Shown here one piece after another: positions 1 to 4,945 of a DNA stretch of 5,657 nt. Position numbers and translations under genes: made by a program. Positions within the stretch are counted from its first letter, which is position 1, and each line of letters opens with the position of its first letter. The notes under the pieces are model-generated. The model was not told the origin of the DNA and did no database searches. It saw nothing but the letters and a program-made list of their open reading frames with translations. The stretch is from an uncultured Clostridia bacterium (GTDB taxonomy: Bacteria; Bacillota; Clostridia; TANB77; CAG-508). The stretch is from positions 1 to 5,657 of the forward strand of contig CALXJL010000084.1 in the NCBI GenBank assembly GCA_944388615.1, given 5' to 3'.

Positions 1-893
1 ACTTCTCCTCCTGTTAATATTGCTATATCTTGTAACATTTCTTTTCTTTTATCTCCAAATCCTGGTGCTTTTACTGCAACAACATTTAATACTCCTCTTA
101 ATTTATTTAATATTAATGTAGATAAAGCTTCTCCTTCTATATCATCACAAATTATTACTAATTTTCCAGATTGTTGCATTAATGTTTCTAATAATGGTAA
201 AATCTCTTGAATATTACTTATTTTTTTGTCTGTTATTAATATATATGGTGATTCCACAATTGCTTCCATTTTTTCTGTATCTGTTACCATATATGGTGAA
301 ACATATCCTTTGTCAAATTGCATTCCTTCTACAACACTTAATTCTGTATTTGATGTTTTAGATTCTTCTATTGTTATAACTCCATCTTTAGAAACTTTTT
401 CCATTGCTTCTGATATAAGTTCTCCTATTTCCTTGTTGTTGGCAGATATACTAGCAACTCTTGCTATATCTTCTTTTCCATTTACAGGTGAACTAATTTC
501 TTTTAATCCTTCTACTGCTACATTTACAGCTTTATCTATACCTCTTTTTATTGCCATTGGATCTCCACCTGCCGCAACATTTTTTACACCTTCTTTTATC
601 ATACTTTGTGCAAGTACTGTTGCAGTTGTTGTTCCATCACCTGCTACATCGTTTGTTTTTGTAGATACTTCTTTTACAAGTCTTGCTCCCATATTTTCAA
701 ATGGATCATCTAATTCGATTTCTTTTGCAATTGTTACACCATCATTTGTTATTAATGGAGCTCCAAATTGTTTATCAAGTACTACATTTCTTCCTTTTGG
801 ACCTAATGTAACCTTTACTGTATCTGCTAATTTATTAACACCATCTAATAAACTTTTTCTTGCATCTTCTCCAAATCTAATCTCTTTTGCCAT
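1..893 (-). CDS. groEL: Chaperonin GroEL (Hsp60), N-terminal 297 residues, cut by window edge
   Basis: This is the large subunit of the ATP-driven cytosolic folding chamber that works with the GroES lid. The minus-strand frame is open from the ATG at 893-891 to base 1, giving 297 full codons of a protein that is normally about 540 residues. The start reads MAKEIRFGEDARKSLLDG. Visible GroEL signatures are the nucleotide loop TLGPKGRNV (residues 29-37), the conserved Asp51 in NDGVT, and NDVAGDGTTTATVLA (81-95). Asp86 in the last of these matches the catalytic Asp87 of E. coli. SPYM (199-202) and APGFGDKRK (276-284) lie in the apical domain, where the window ends at LTGGE. The start is supported by AAAGGA at 905-910, 11 nt upstream. 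The gene follows groES by 47 nt with no promoter or terminator evident between them, so the two are co-transcribed. The truncation is only the window boundary; no frameshift or stop is seen. Confidence 0.98.
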   Translation of the reverse strand, partial: MAKEIRFGEDARKSLLDGVNKLADTVKVTLGPKGRNVVLDKQFGAPLITNDGVTIAKEIELDDPFENMGARLVKEVSTKTNDVAGDGTTTATVLAQSMIKEGVKNVAAGGDPMAIKRGIDKAVNVAVEGLKEISSPVNGKEDIARVASISANNKEIGELISEAMEKVSKDGVITIEESKTSNTELSVVEGMQFDKGYVSPYMVTDTEKMEAIVESPYILITDKKISNIQEILPLLETLMQQSGKLVIICDDIEGEALSTLILNKLRGVLNVVAVKAPGFGDKRKEMLQDIAILTGGE

Positions 894-940
894 AATATTA
901 TCATTCCTTTCATTTTATAAATATGTATTTAATTTATAAT

Positions 941-1222
941 TTATTCTACTACTGCTAATATATCATTTTGTTTTACAATAATTAAATCTTCTCCTTCGTA
1001 TTTAACTTCTGTCCCTGCATATTTACTTACAACAACTTTATCTCCTTTTTTTACATACATCTCTATATTATTTCCTTCAACATTTCCACCTGGTCCTACA
1101 GCTAAAACTTCTGCTATTTGTGGTTTTTCTTTTGCTGAACTTGCTAGAATAATTCCGCTTTTTGTAGTCTCCTCACTCTCTATCATTTTTATTACTACTC
1201 TGTCTGCTAATGGTTTTAACAT
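941..1222 (-). CDS. groES: Co-chaperonin GroES (Hsp10)
   Basis: GroES is the heptameric lid of the GroEL chamber. The 93-residue protein is close to the usual 94-97. It begins MLKPLADRVVIK, the family N-terminus. Residues 16-33 form the mobile loop that docks on GroEL, with the hydrophobic contact Gly23-Ile-Ile-Leu26. AEVLAVGPG (37-45) is the conserved strand before the roof loop, and the C-terminus KQNDILAVVE is typical. The start is fixed by a strong AGGAGGT (1231-1237) 8 nt upstream; another ATG at 1229-1227 is followed at once by TAA. It is the first gene of the groES-groEL operon, and a CIRCE element lies in its 5' untranslated region. HrcA-type heat-shock repression is therefore expected, although hrcA itself is not in this window. 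Confidence 0.98.
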   Translation of the reverse strand: MLKPLADRVVIKMIESEETTKSGIILASSAKEKPQIAEVLAVGPGGNVEGNNIEMYVKKGDKVVVSKYAGTEVKYEGEDLIIVKQNDILAVVE

Positions 1223-1244
1223 TTTACATTACCTCCTATATAAA

Positions 1245-1283
1245 AAATTGTTAGCAGTCAATTAATTAGACTGCTAACAATTT
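1245..1283 (-). promoter_or_regulatory. CIRCE heat-shock operator (variant), expected HrcA binding site
   Basis: The repeat is TTAGCAGTC (1251-1259), a 9-nt spacer, then GACTGCTAA (1269-1277). The established CIRCE consensus is TTAGCACTC-N9-GAGTGCTAA. Spacing, position just upstream of groES and 8 of 9 bases per arm agree; the seventh base of the left arm is G instead of C, with the mirror change in the right arm, so the symmetry is perfect. Pairing continues outward for six more bases (AAATTG/CAATTT), giving 15-bp arms. It overlaps the probable -10 box and start site of groES, the usual place for HrcA repression. Binding by HrcA is inferred from the family, not shown here. Confidence 0.93.
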
Positions 1284-1307
1284 ATACCCTTTTTTAATAA
1301 ATGTCAA
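1281..1307 (-). promoter_or_regulatory. Probable sigma-A promoter of groES-groEL
   Basis: On the minus strand a perfect TTGACA (-35, complement of 1302-1307) is followed by TATAAA (complement of 1281-1286). The spacer is only 15 nt, shorter than the ideal 17. A 17-nt alternative uses TAAATT (1279-1284) but matches the -10 consensus less well. Either choice places the start site inside the CIRCE palindrome, near 1272-1275. That fits repression by an operator-bound HrcA. Confidence 0.7.
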
Positions 1308-1323
1308 TAGTTTTTAAAAAAAA

Positions 1324-2553
1324 TTATAATTTTGATAATCTTTTCATTGCTTCTATTGTATTTTCTCTACTTCCAAATGCTGTTAGTCTGAAGTATCCTT
1401 CTCCATTTGGTCCAAATCCCACTCCAGGTGTTCCTACTATATTATATTTTGTTAATAGTTCATCAAAAAAGTCCCATGATTTCATATTGTTTGGTGTTTT
1501 TAGCCATATGTATGGTGCATTTATTCCTCCAAATGTTTCATATCCTGCTTTTTTTAGTCCTTCTCTTATTATTCTTGCATTTTCCATATAGTATTCTATG
1601 TTCTCTTTTATTTGTTTCTGTCCATTTTCTGAATATACCGCTTCTGCTCCTTTTTGTGTTATATATGATACTCCATTAAATTTAGTACATTGTCTTCTAT
1701 TCCATAATTTATTTAATGATATTTCTTCTCCTTTTTCTGTATATGCCTTTAATTCTTTTGGTACTACTGTATATGCACATCTTATACCTGTAAATCCTGC
1801 TGTTTTTGAAAAACTTCTAAATTCTATCGCAACTTCCTTTGCACCTTCTATTTCATAAATACTATGAGGAATATCTTCTTGCGTAATAAAAGCCTCATAT
1901 GCAGAATCAAATAAAATGATACTTCTATTTTCTTTTGCATAATCGATCCATTTCTTTAATTGATTTTTATTTAAAACTGTACCAGTAGGATTATTAGGTA
2001 AGCATAAATATATCATATCTGGTCTTTGTTTAGGTAATTCTGGTTCAAAATTATTTTCACTATTACAAGGCATATAAACTATATTATCATACATTCCTGT
2101 TTGATCATTATATTCACCTGTTCTTCCAGACATAACATTAGTATCTAGATATACTGGATATACTGGATCTGTAATTGCTACTTTATTATCTTTTGAAAAT
2201 AAATCCACTATATTTCCTGTATCACATTTTGCTCCATCTGATACAAAAACCTCATCTATTTCTATATTGATTCCTCTTTTTTTATAATCATTTTCTACTA
2301 TTTTATTTCTAAGAAATTCATAGCCTTGTTCTGGACCATAGCCTTTAAATTCATTTGGATTTTCCATTTCTTCTACTGCATTTTTCATAGCATCTGCAAT
2401 AGCTTTTGGAATTGGTCTTGTTACATCTCCAATCCCTAATTTAATAACCTTTTTATCTGGATTATTTTCTTGAAATTCTGCTACTTTTTTTGCTATTGTA
2501 GAAAAAAGATAGCTATCTTGTAATTTTAAAAAATTTTCATTTATTTTTATCAT
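1324..2553 (-). CDS. dapL: LL-diaminopimelate aminotransferase DapL
   Basis: This PLP-dependent fold-type I aminotransferase makes LL-2,6-diaminopimelate from tetrahydrodipicolinate using glutamate. It replaces the succinylase or acetylase routes with a single step. With the start chosen here the protein has 409 residues, in line with the family's roughly 395-410. Diagnostic segments are IKINENFLKL at the N-terminus, GIGDVTRPIP (40-49), YPVYLDTNVMSGRTG (132-146), LPNNPTGT (185-192) and DSAYEAF (216-222). The PLP-binding Lys250 lies in FRSFSKTAGFTG, followed by LWNRRQCTKFNGVSY (283-297). PGVGFGPNGEGYFRLTAFG (376-394) contains the substrate-carboxylate Arg389. An ATG three codons upstream (2562) is rejected because it directly abuts the ribosome site. 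The gene lies 37 nt downstream of dapF, almost certainly in one operon, and together they complete meso-DAP synthesis. No convincing terminator follows it before the groES promoter. Confidence 0.97.
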   Translation of the reverse strand: MIKINENFLKLQDSYLFSTIAKKVAEFQENNPDKKVIKLGIGDVTRPIPKAIADAMKNAVEEMENPNEFKGYGPEQGYEFLRNKIVENDYKKRGINIEIDEVFVSDGAKCDTGNIVDLFSKDNKVAITDPVYPVYLDTNVMSGRTGEYNDQTGMYDNIVYMPCNSENNFEPELPKQRPDMIYLCLPNNPTGTVLNKNQLKKWIDYAKENRSIILFDSAYEAFITQEDIPHSIYEIEGAKEVAIEFRSFSKTAGFTGIRCAYTVVPKELKAYTEKGEEISLNKLWNRRQCTKFNGVSYITQKGAEAVYSENGQKQIKENIEYYMENARIIREGLKKAGYETFGGINAPYIWLKTPNNMKSWDFFDELLTKYNIVGTPGVGFGPNGEGYFRLTAFGSRENTIEAMKRLSKL

Positions 2554-2562
2554 TTCTATCAT

Positions 2563-2568
2563 TCCTTT
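2563..2568 (-). promoter_or_regulatory. Ribosome binding site that fixes the dapL start
   Basis: The minus strand reads AAAGGA here. It lies 9 nt before the ATG at 2553-2551 but touches the upstream ATG at 2562-2560 with no spacing. Ribosome geometry therefore favours the downstream start. The resulting N-terminus MIKINENFLKL also agrees with the usual start of DapL proteins. Confidence 0.75.
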
Positions 2569-2590
2569 CTAGAGTACATATATATAATAC

Positions 2591-3430
2591 TTATTCTATA
2601 CATCCAGTAAAAACTGTTGTTGCTGTTCCGTCCATATAAACATGATTATTTTCTTTATTCCATTTTATTTTTAAGTTTCCACCTAATAATTCAATTTTTA
2701 CTTCATCTTCTGTATAACCATTCAAATTACAAGCAACTGCTGTTGCACATGCACCTGTACCACAAGCAAGTGTCTCTCCTGAACCTCTTTCCCAAACCCT
2801 CATTTTTATATTTTTCTTGTCTATTATTTCTACAAATTCTATATTTGCTTTTTTAGGAAAATGTTCATCTTTTTCAAGTATTGGTCCATATTTTTCTATA
2901 TCAAAATCTTTTACATCATCCACAATTGTTATCGCATGTGGATTTCCCATTGATACGCAAGAAAATTTGAATTCTTTATCTTTTGCTTTTAACTTCAAGT
3001 TTTGAACAATTTTTTCATCAGATATAACTGGTATTTTATTTGGTTCTAATATTGGTTCTCCCATATCAACTACTACACTTTCAACTTTACCATTTTTTAT
3101 ATTAAATTTTAAATTTTTTATGCCTGCTAAAGTTTCTATTGTAACTTCTTCCTTATTTGTAAGATTATTATCAAATACATATTTTCCTACACAACGTATA
3201 CCATTACCACACATTTCTGCTTCACTACCATCGTAATTAAACATTCTCATTTTAAAGTCTGCTATATTACTATTACAAATAAAAATTACGCCATCTGCTC
3301 CTATACCAAAATGTCTATTACTAAAATAAGGTATTTTTTCTTTTATTTCATCGATTTTTTTTTCGTCTTTAGTTACATCAATATATATATAGTCATTTCC
3401 TAGACCATGCATTTTAGTAAATTCTATCAT
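2591..3430 (-). CDS. dapF: Diaminopimelate epimerase DapF
   Basis: This cofactor-independent epimerase interconverts LL- and meso-diaminopimelate in the cytosol, supplying meso-DAP for peptidoglycan cross-bridges and for lysine. The protein has 279 residues, the normal family length, and begins MIEFTKMHGLGNDYIYID with the conserved substrate-binding GLGNDY. The two catalytic cysteines are present: Cys74 in EMCGNGIRC (72-80) and Cys223 in ACGTGACATAVA (222-233). NYDGSEAEMCGNG, SMGNPHA (160-166), NIEFV (196-200) and ERGSGET (214-220) are further DapF landmarks. The start is supported by AGGAGG (3436-3441) 5 nt upstream. It is the promoter-proximal gene of a dapF-dapL pair in which its product acts after DapL. 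An extended -10 promoter is proposed just upstream. Confidence 0.98.
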   Translation of the reverse strand: MIEFTKMHGLGNDYIYIDVTKDEKKIDEIKEKIPYFSNRHFGIGADGVIFICNSNIADFKMRMFNYDGSEAEMCGNGIRCVGKYVFDNNLTNKEEVTIETLAGIKNLKFNIKNGKVESVVVDMGEPILEPNKIPVISDEKIVQNLKLKAKDKEFKFSCVSMGNPHAITIVDDVKDFDIEKYGPILEKDEHFPKKANIEFVEIIDKKNIKMRVWERGSGETLACGTGACATAVACNLNGYTEDEVKIELLGGNLKIKWNKENNHVYMDGTATTVFTGCIE

Positions 3431-3459
3431 TTTTCCCTCCTATTTATTAAGATATTCAC

Positions 3460-3488
3460 ATCATATCATAATAATGTTTATAAATAAA
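3460..3488 (-). promoter_or_regulatory. Possible extended -10 promoter of dapF-dapL
   Basis: The minus strand reads TGA followed by TATGAT (hexamer at 3465-3460), an extended -10 of the TGnTATAAT type. A weak TTTATT lies 17 nt upstream (3488-3483). A start near 3453 would leave a short leader of about 20 nt containing the dapF ribosome site. A second overlapping TATGAT at 3470-3465 is possible. The assignment rests on pattern alone in a very AT-rich region. Confidence 0.4.
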
Positions 3489-3497
3489 TAGAATTAC

Positions 3498-3542
3498 AAA
3501 AAAAATAACATATATGTTATTGAAAACATATATGTTATTTTT
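3498..3542 (-). terminator. Long AT-rich hairpin terminator after greA, potentially bidirectional
   Basis: Arms at 3501-3518 and 3525-3542 are perfect 18-bp inverted complements around a 6-nt loop. Read in the greA direction, the stem begins immediately past the stop codon (3543-3545) and its 3' side ends in a run of eight U (3505-3498), as an intrinsic terminator should. On the plus strand it is also followed by T residues, so it could work both ways. The stem has only two G-C pairs per half-palindrome, so it is long but weakly stable per base pair. It separates greA from the dapF promoter. Confidence 0.75.
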
Positions 3543-4019
3543 TTATTTAGTTATTGATAATATTTTGAATTTAAGAACTCCTGCAGGAGCTTCTACTTCT
3601 ATTATTTGATTTTTCTTTGCTCCTAATAAAGCTTTACCTATTGGTGATTCATTTGATATTTTATTTTGTTCTAAATCTACTTCTGTAAATCCAACTATTG
3701 TATATGTAACTTCTTCATTAAATTCCATATCCAATAATTTTACTTTATTTCCAACTTGAACTGTTTTTGTATCAATTTCAGACTCGTCTATGATTTTTGC
3801 ATATCTTATTGTATTTTCTAGTTCAGCTATTTTATTTTCATTATCTGCTTGTGCTGTTTTTGCTTCATCATATTCTGAGTTTTCTGATAAATCACCAAAT
3901 CCAAGTGCTACTTTTATTCTTTCTGCTATTTCAGCTCTTTTCTCAGTTCTTAGATAATTTAATTCTTTTTCTAAATTATCGTACCCTTCTTGAGTTAATA
4001 AGATCTCCTTATCTTCCAT
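3543..4019 (-). CDS. greA: Transcript cleavage/elongation factor GreA
   Basis: GreA enters the secondary channel of backtracked RNA polymerase and stimulates cleavage of the extruded RNA 3' end, rescuing arrested complexes. The 158-residue length is canonical. Residues about 1-78 form the N-terminal antiparallel coiled coil. Its tip carries the invariant GDLSENSEYDEAK (42-54), in which Asp43 and Glu46 match the acidic residues that position the catalytic magnesium. Residues about 80-158 form the FKBP-like domain that contacts polymerase, with the conserved SPIGKALLGAKKNQIIEVEAPAG (125-147). The start follows AGGAGG (4027-4032) by 7 nt. It appears to be transcribed alone, with its own terminator right at the stop codon, and it diverges from rpsT. 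No other gene of the window shares its transcript. Confidence 0.98.
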   Translation of the reverse strand: MEDKEILLTQEGYDNLEKELNYLRTEKRAEIAERIKVALGFGDLSENSEYDEAKTAQADNENKIAELENTIRYAKIIDESEIDTKTVQVGNKVKLLDMEFNEEVTYTIVGFTEVDLEQNKISNESPIGKALLGAKKNQIIEVEAPAGVLKFKILSITK

Positions 4020-4086
4020 AAGTATTCCTCCTTTTGTCTATATTACAATTTACATCTTTATGAATATATGACCTTAATTCTGTAAT

Positions 4087-4115
4087 ATAGTAATCTAATT
4101 TTATATATTTGTTAA
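4087..4115 (-). promoter_or_regulatory. Possible sigma-A promoter of greA
   Basis: On the minus strand TTAACA (complement of 4110-4115) lies 17 nt from TACTAT (complement of 4087-4092), which matches the -10 consensus at its key outer positions. The predicted start near 4080 gives a leader of about 60 nt before the greA ATG. The AT-rich context makes chance matches likely. The 198 bases between greA and rpsT otherwise hold only the divergent rpsT promoter; I see no further gene or structured RNA there. Confidence 0.4.
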
Positions 4116-4152
4116 TATTTTATAATATTATTTACTTTTTTCACCTTTTCTA

Positions 4153-4181
4153 TTTATTTTTTAATGCTTTTATGTTAAAAT
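4153..4181 (+). promoter_or_regulatory. Probable extended -10 promoter of rpsT
   Basis: TAAAAT (4176-4181) matches the -10 consensus in five of six positions and is preceded by TGT (4173-4175), which makes an extended -10. The -35 region, TTTATT (4153-4158) at 17 nt, is weak, as is common when the TGn motif is present. The predicted start near 4188 leaves a leader of about 30 nt carrying the strong AAGGAGGTG ribosome site. Confidence 0.55.
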
Positions 4182-4217
4182 GTTTTCGTTAAATTACATA
4201 AAGGAGGTGCAACATAA

Positions 4218-4484
4218 ATGCCAAATATTAAATCAGCTATTAAAAGAGTTAGTGTAATTGAAAAGAAAACTTTAAGAAATAATATGATAAAATCTGGATA
4301 TAGAACAGCTATAAAAAAATTTGAAGAAGCTGTTGCAGATAAAAATGTTGAAGAAGCTACAAATTTATATACACAAGCTACTAAAAAAATCGATCAAGCT
4401 TGTACAAAAGGTGTTATTGTAAAAAATAATGCTGCTAGAAAAAAATCTAGATTAGCAAAAAAATTAAATGCTATAAAAGCATAA
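4218..4484 (+). CDS. rpsT: Small ribosomal subunit protein bS20
   Basis: S20 is a primary 16S rRNA-binding protein of the 30S subunit, folded as a three-helix bundle. The 88-residue product has the expected length and is rich in Lys and Arg. It begins MPNIKSAIKRV, the family signature, and continues with the helix-1 segment NNMIKSGYRTAIKKFE (21-36). It ends in the conserved basic stretch KGVIVKNNAARKKSRLAKKLN (64-84). A strong AAGGAGGTG (4201-4209) lies 8 nt before the ATG. The gene is monocistronic by position: divergent from greA upstream and followed at once by terminator hairpins. In enterobacteria S20 represses its own translation; nothing here shows whether that applies. Confidence 0.98.
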   Translation: MPNIKSAIKRVSVIEKKTLRNNMIKSGYRTAIKKFEEAVADKNVEEATNLYTQATKKIDQACTKGVIVKNNAARKKSRLAKKLNAIKA

Positions 4485-4486
4485 AC

Positions 4487-4519
4487 TGTAAAAGATTGTG
4501 CACAGTTTTTTACATTTTT
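4487..4519 (+). terminator. First of two tandem hairpins after rpsT
   Basis: TGTAAAA (4487-4493) pairs with TTTTACA (4508-4514). Five more inner pairs, two of them G-U, close on a UGCA tetraloop (4499-4502). Five U follow at 4515-4519. It begins three bases after the rpsT stop codon. It is weaker than the hairpin downstream and may be an early termination site or an RNA 3'-end stabiliser. Confidence 0.55.
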
Positions 4520-4550
4520 AAGATTCTAAATAAGTTTAGAGTCTTTTTTT
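4520..4550 (+). terminator. Intrinsic terminator of rpsT
   Basis: An 11-bp stem pairs AAGATTCTAAA (4520-4530) with TTTAGAGTCTT (4535-4545), with one G-U pair. A TAAG loop separates the arms, and T residues run at 4544-4550. This is a classical rho-independent terminator and the main candidate for ending the rpsT transcript. It separates rpsT from the small membrane-protein gene. Confidence 0.85.
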
Positions 4551-4600
4551 ATGTATAATTAAAAAATTTTTTTAATTTTATTGGAAAATTTTACATTTGT

Positions 4601-4630
4601 TTTCATTTTTATTTTATGTTAATATATAAT
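4601..4630 (+). promoter_or_regulatory. Probable promoter of the small membrane-protein gene
   Basis: A perfect TATAAT (4625-4630) lies 35 nt before the ATG at 4666. The best -35 candidate, TTTCAT (4601-4606), is weak with an 18-nt spacer. Because the rpsT terminator precedes it, this gene needs its own promoter, which supports the call. The region from 4551 to 4600 shows only A/T-rich sequence. Confidence 0.5.
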
Positions 4631-4665
4631 TAATTGGAATTTAAAATGAATCGAGGTAATGATAT

Positions 4666-4914
4666 ATGATTGAAAAGCTTATTCAAAAAATTGATAAACA
4701 TATTTTTAAAATTATGAAAAATGGGCTAAAATTTTCTTTTGTACTTGCTATTATTTCAGTTATTATTTTACTTACATATAATTTAGCATATCCTTTACCT
4801 GTCGTTTATTATATAGGATTTACATTATTAAAAAGCAGTATTTTTTTTGCTGTATTTTTCATAATATTTGCTATAGGTTTTAATAGTTTAAATTTAACAA
4901 AACAAGAGAAGTGA
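4666..4914 (+). CDS. Small two-helix membrane protein of unknown function
   Basis: I do not recognise a named family. The 82-residue product has a short basic amphipathic N-terminus (residues 1-20, several Lys) and a hydrophobic segment at about 22-41. A short linker with YPLPVVYY (42-49) leads to a second hydrophobic segment at about 50-72 and a polar tail ending KQEK. It is probably an integral hairpin protein with both ends on the same side; the basic N-terminus suggests the cytoplasm. The gene looks real: GAGGT (4653-4657) lies 8 nt before the ATG, a perfect TATAAT lies upstream, a strong terminator hairpin overlaps its stop, and no competing frame covers it. It sits alone between rpsT and a convergent sortase gene. 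Neither neighbour gives a functional clue. Confidence 0.8.
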   Translation: MIEKLIQKIDKHIFKIMKNGLKFSFVLAIISVIILLTYNLAYPLPVVYYIGFTLLKSSIFFAVFFIIFAIGFNSLNLTKQEK

Positions 4915-4940
4915 AATTTTAAATTTCACTTCTCTTTCTT
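4904..4940. terminator. Shared bidirectional terminator between convergent genes
   Basis: Perfect 16-base inverted repeats at 4904-4919 and 4921-4936 surround a single base. As RNA this folds into at least a 13-bp stem, with 4917-4923 as loop. On the plus strand a T-rich tract follows (4935 onward); on the minus strand TTGTTTTGTT follows. The last codons and TGA stop (4912-4914) of the small membrane-protein gene lie within the left arm, and the sortase stop is only 9 bases beyond the right arm. One element therefore probably ends both transcripts. Confidence 0.85.
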
Positions 4941-4945
4941 TTATT

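Noticed and set aside
226..939. Long plus-strand open frame of 237 codons, Ser/Thr/Phe-rich
   Set aside because: It is antisense to groEL, whose minus-strand frame is unbroken with full family motifs. The composition is what the complement of AT-rich coding sequence gives, and there is no ribosome site or recognisable domain.
1320..1333. 14-bp palindrome AAAATTATAATTTT at the dapL stop, next to a T-run on the minus strand
   Set aside because: It has no G-C pairs, and once a loop is allowed only about five A-U pairs remain. That is too weak to call an intrinsic terminator.
1301..1858. Three overlapping plus-strand frames over the dapL gene
   Set aside because: They are antisense shadows of dapL, biased to Phe, Leu and Ser, and lack ribosome sites and any family resemblance. 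The one at 1301 begins inside the groES promoter.
2554..2562. Upstream ATG for dapL adding three residues
   Set aside because: Its ATG directly abuts the AAAGGA ribosome site with zero spacing. The ATG at 2553 has 9-nt spacing and gives the usual DapL N-terminus.
2617..3005. Two plus-strand frames opposite dapF
   Set aside because: They are antisense to a complete, motif-rich dapF and have low-complexity products with no translation signals.
3797..4021. Plus-strand frame opposite greA
   Set aside because: It is antisense to the greA coiled-coil region. Its Leu/Phe/His-rich product is typical of a complement artefact.
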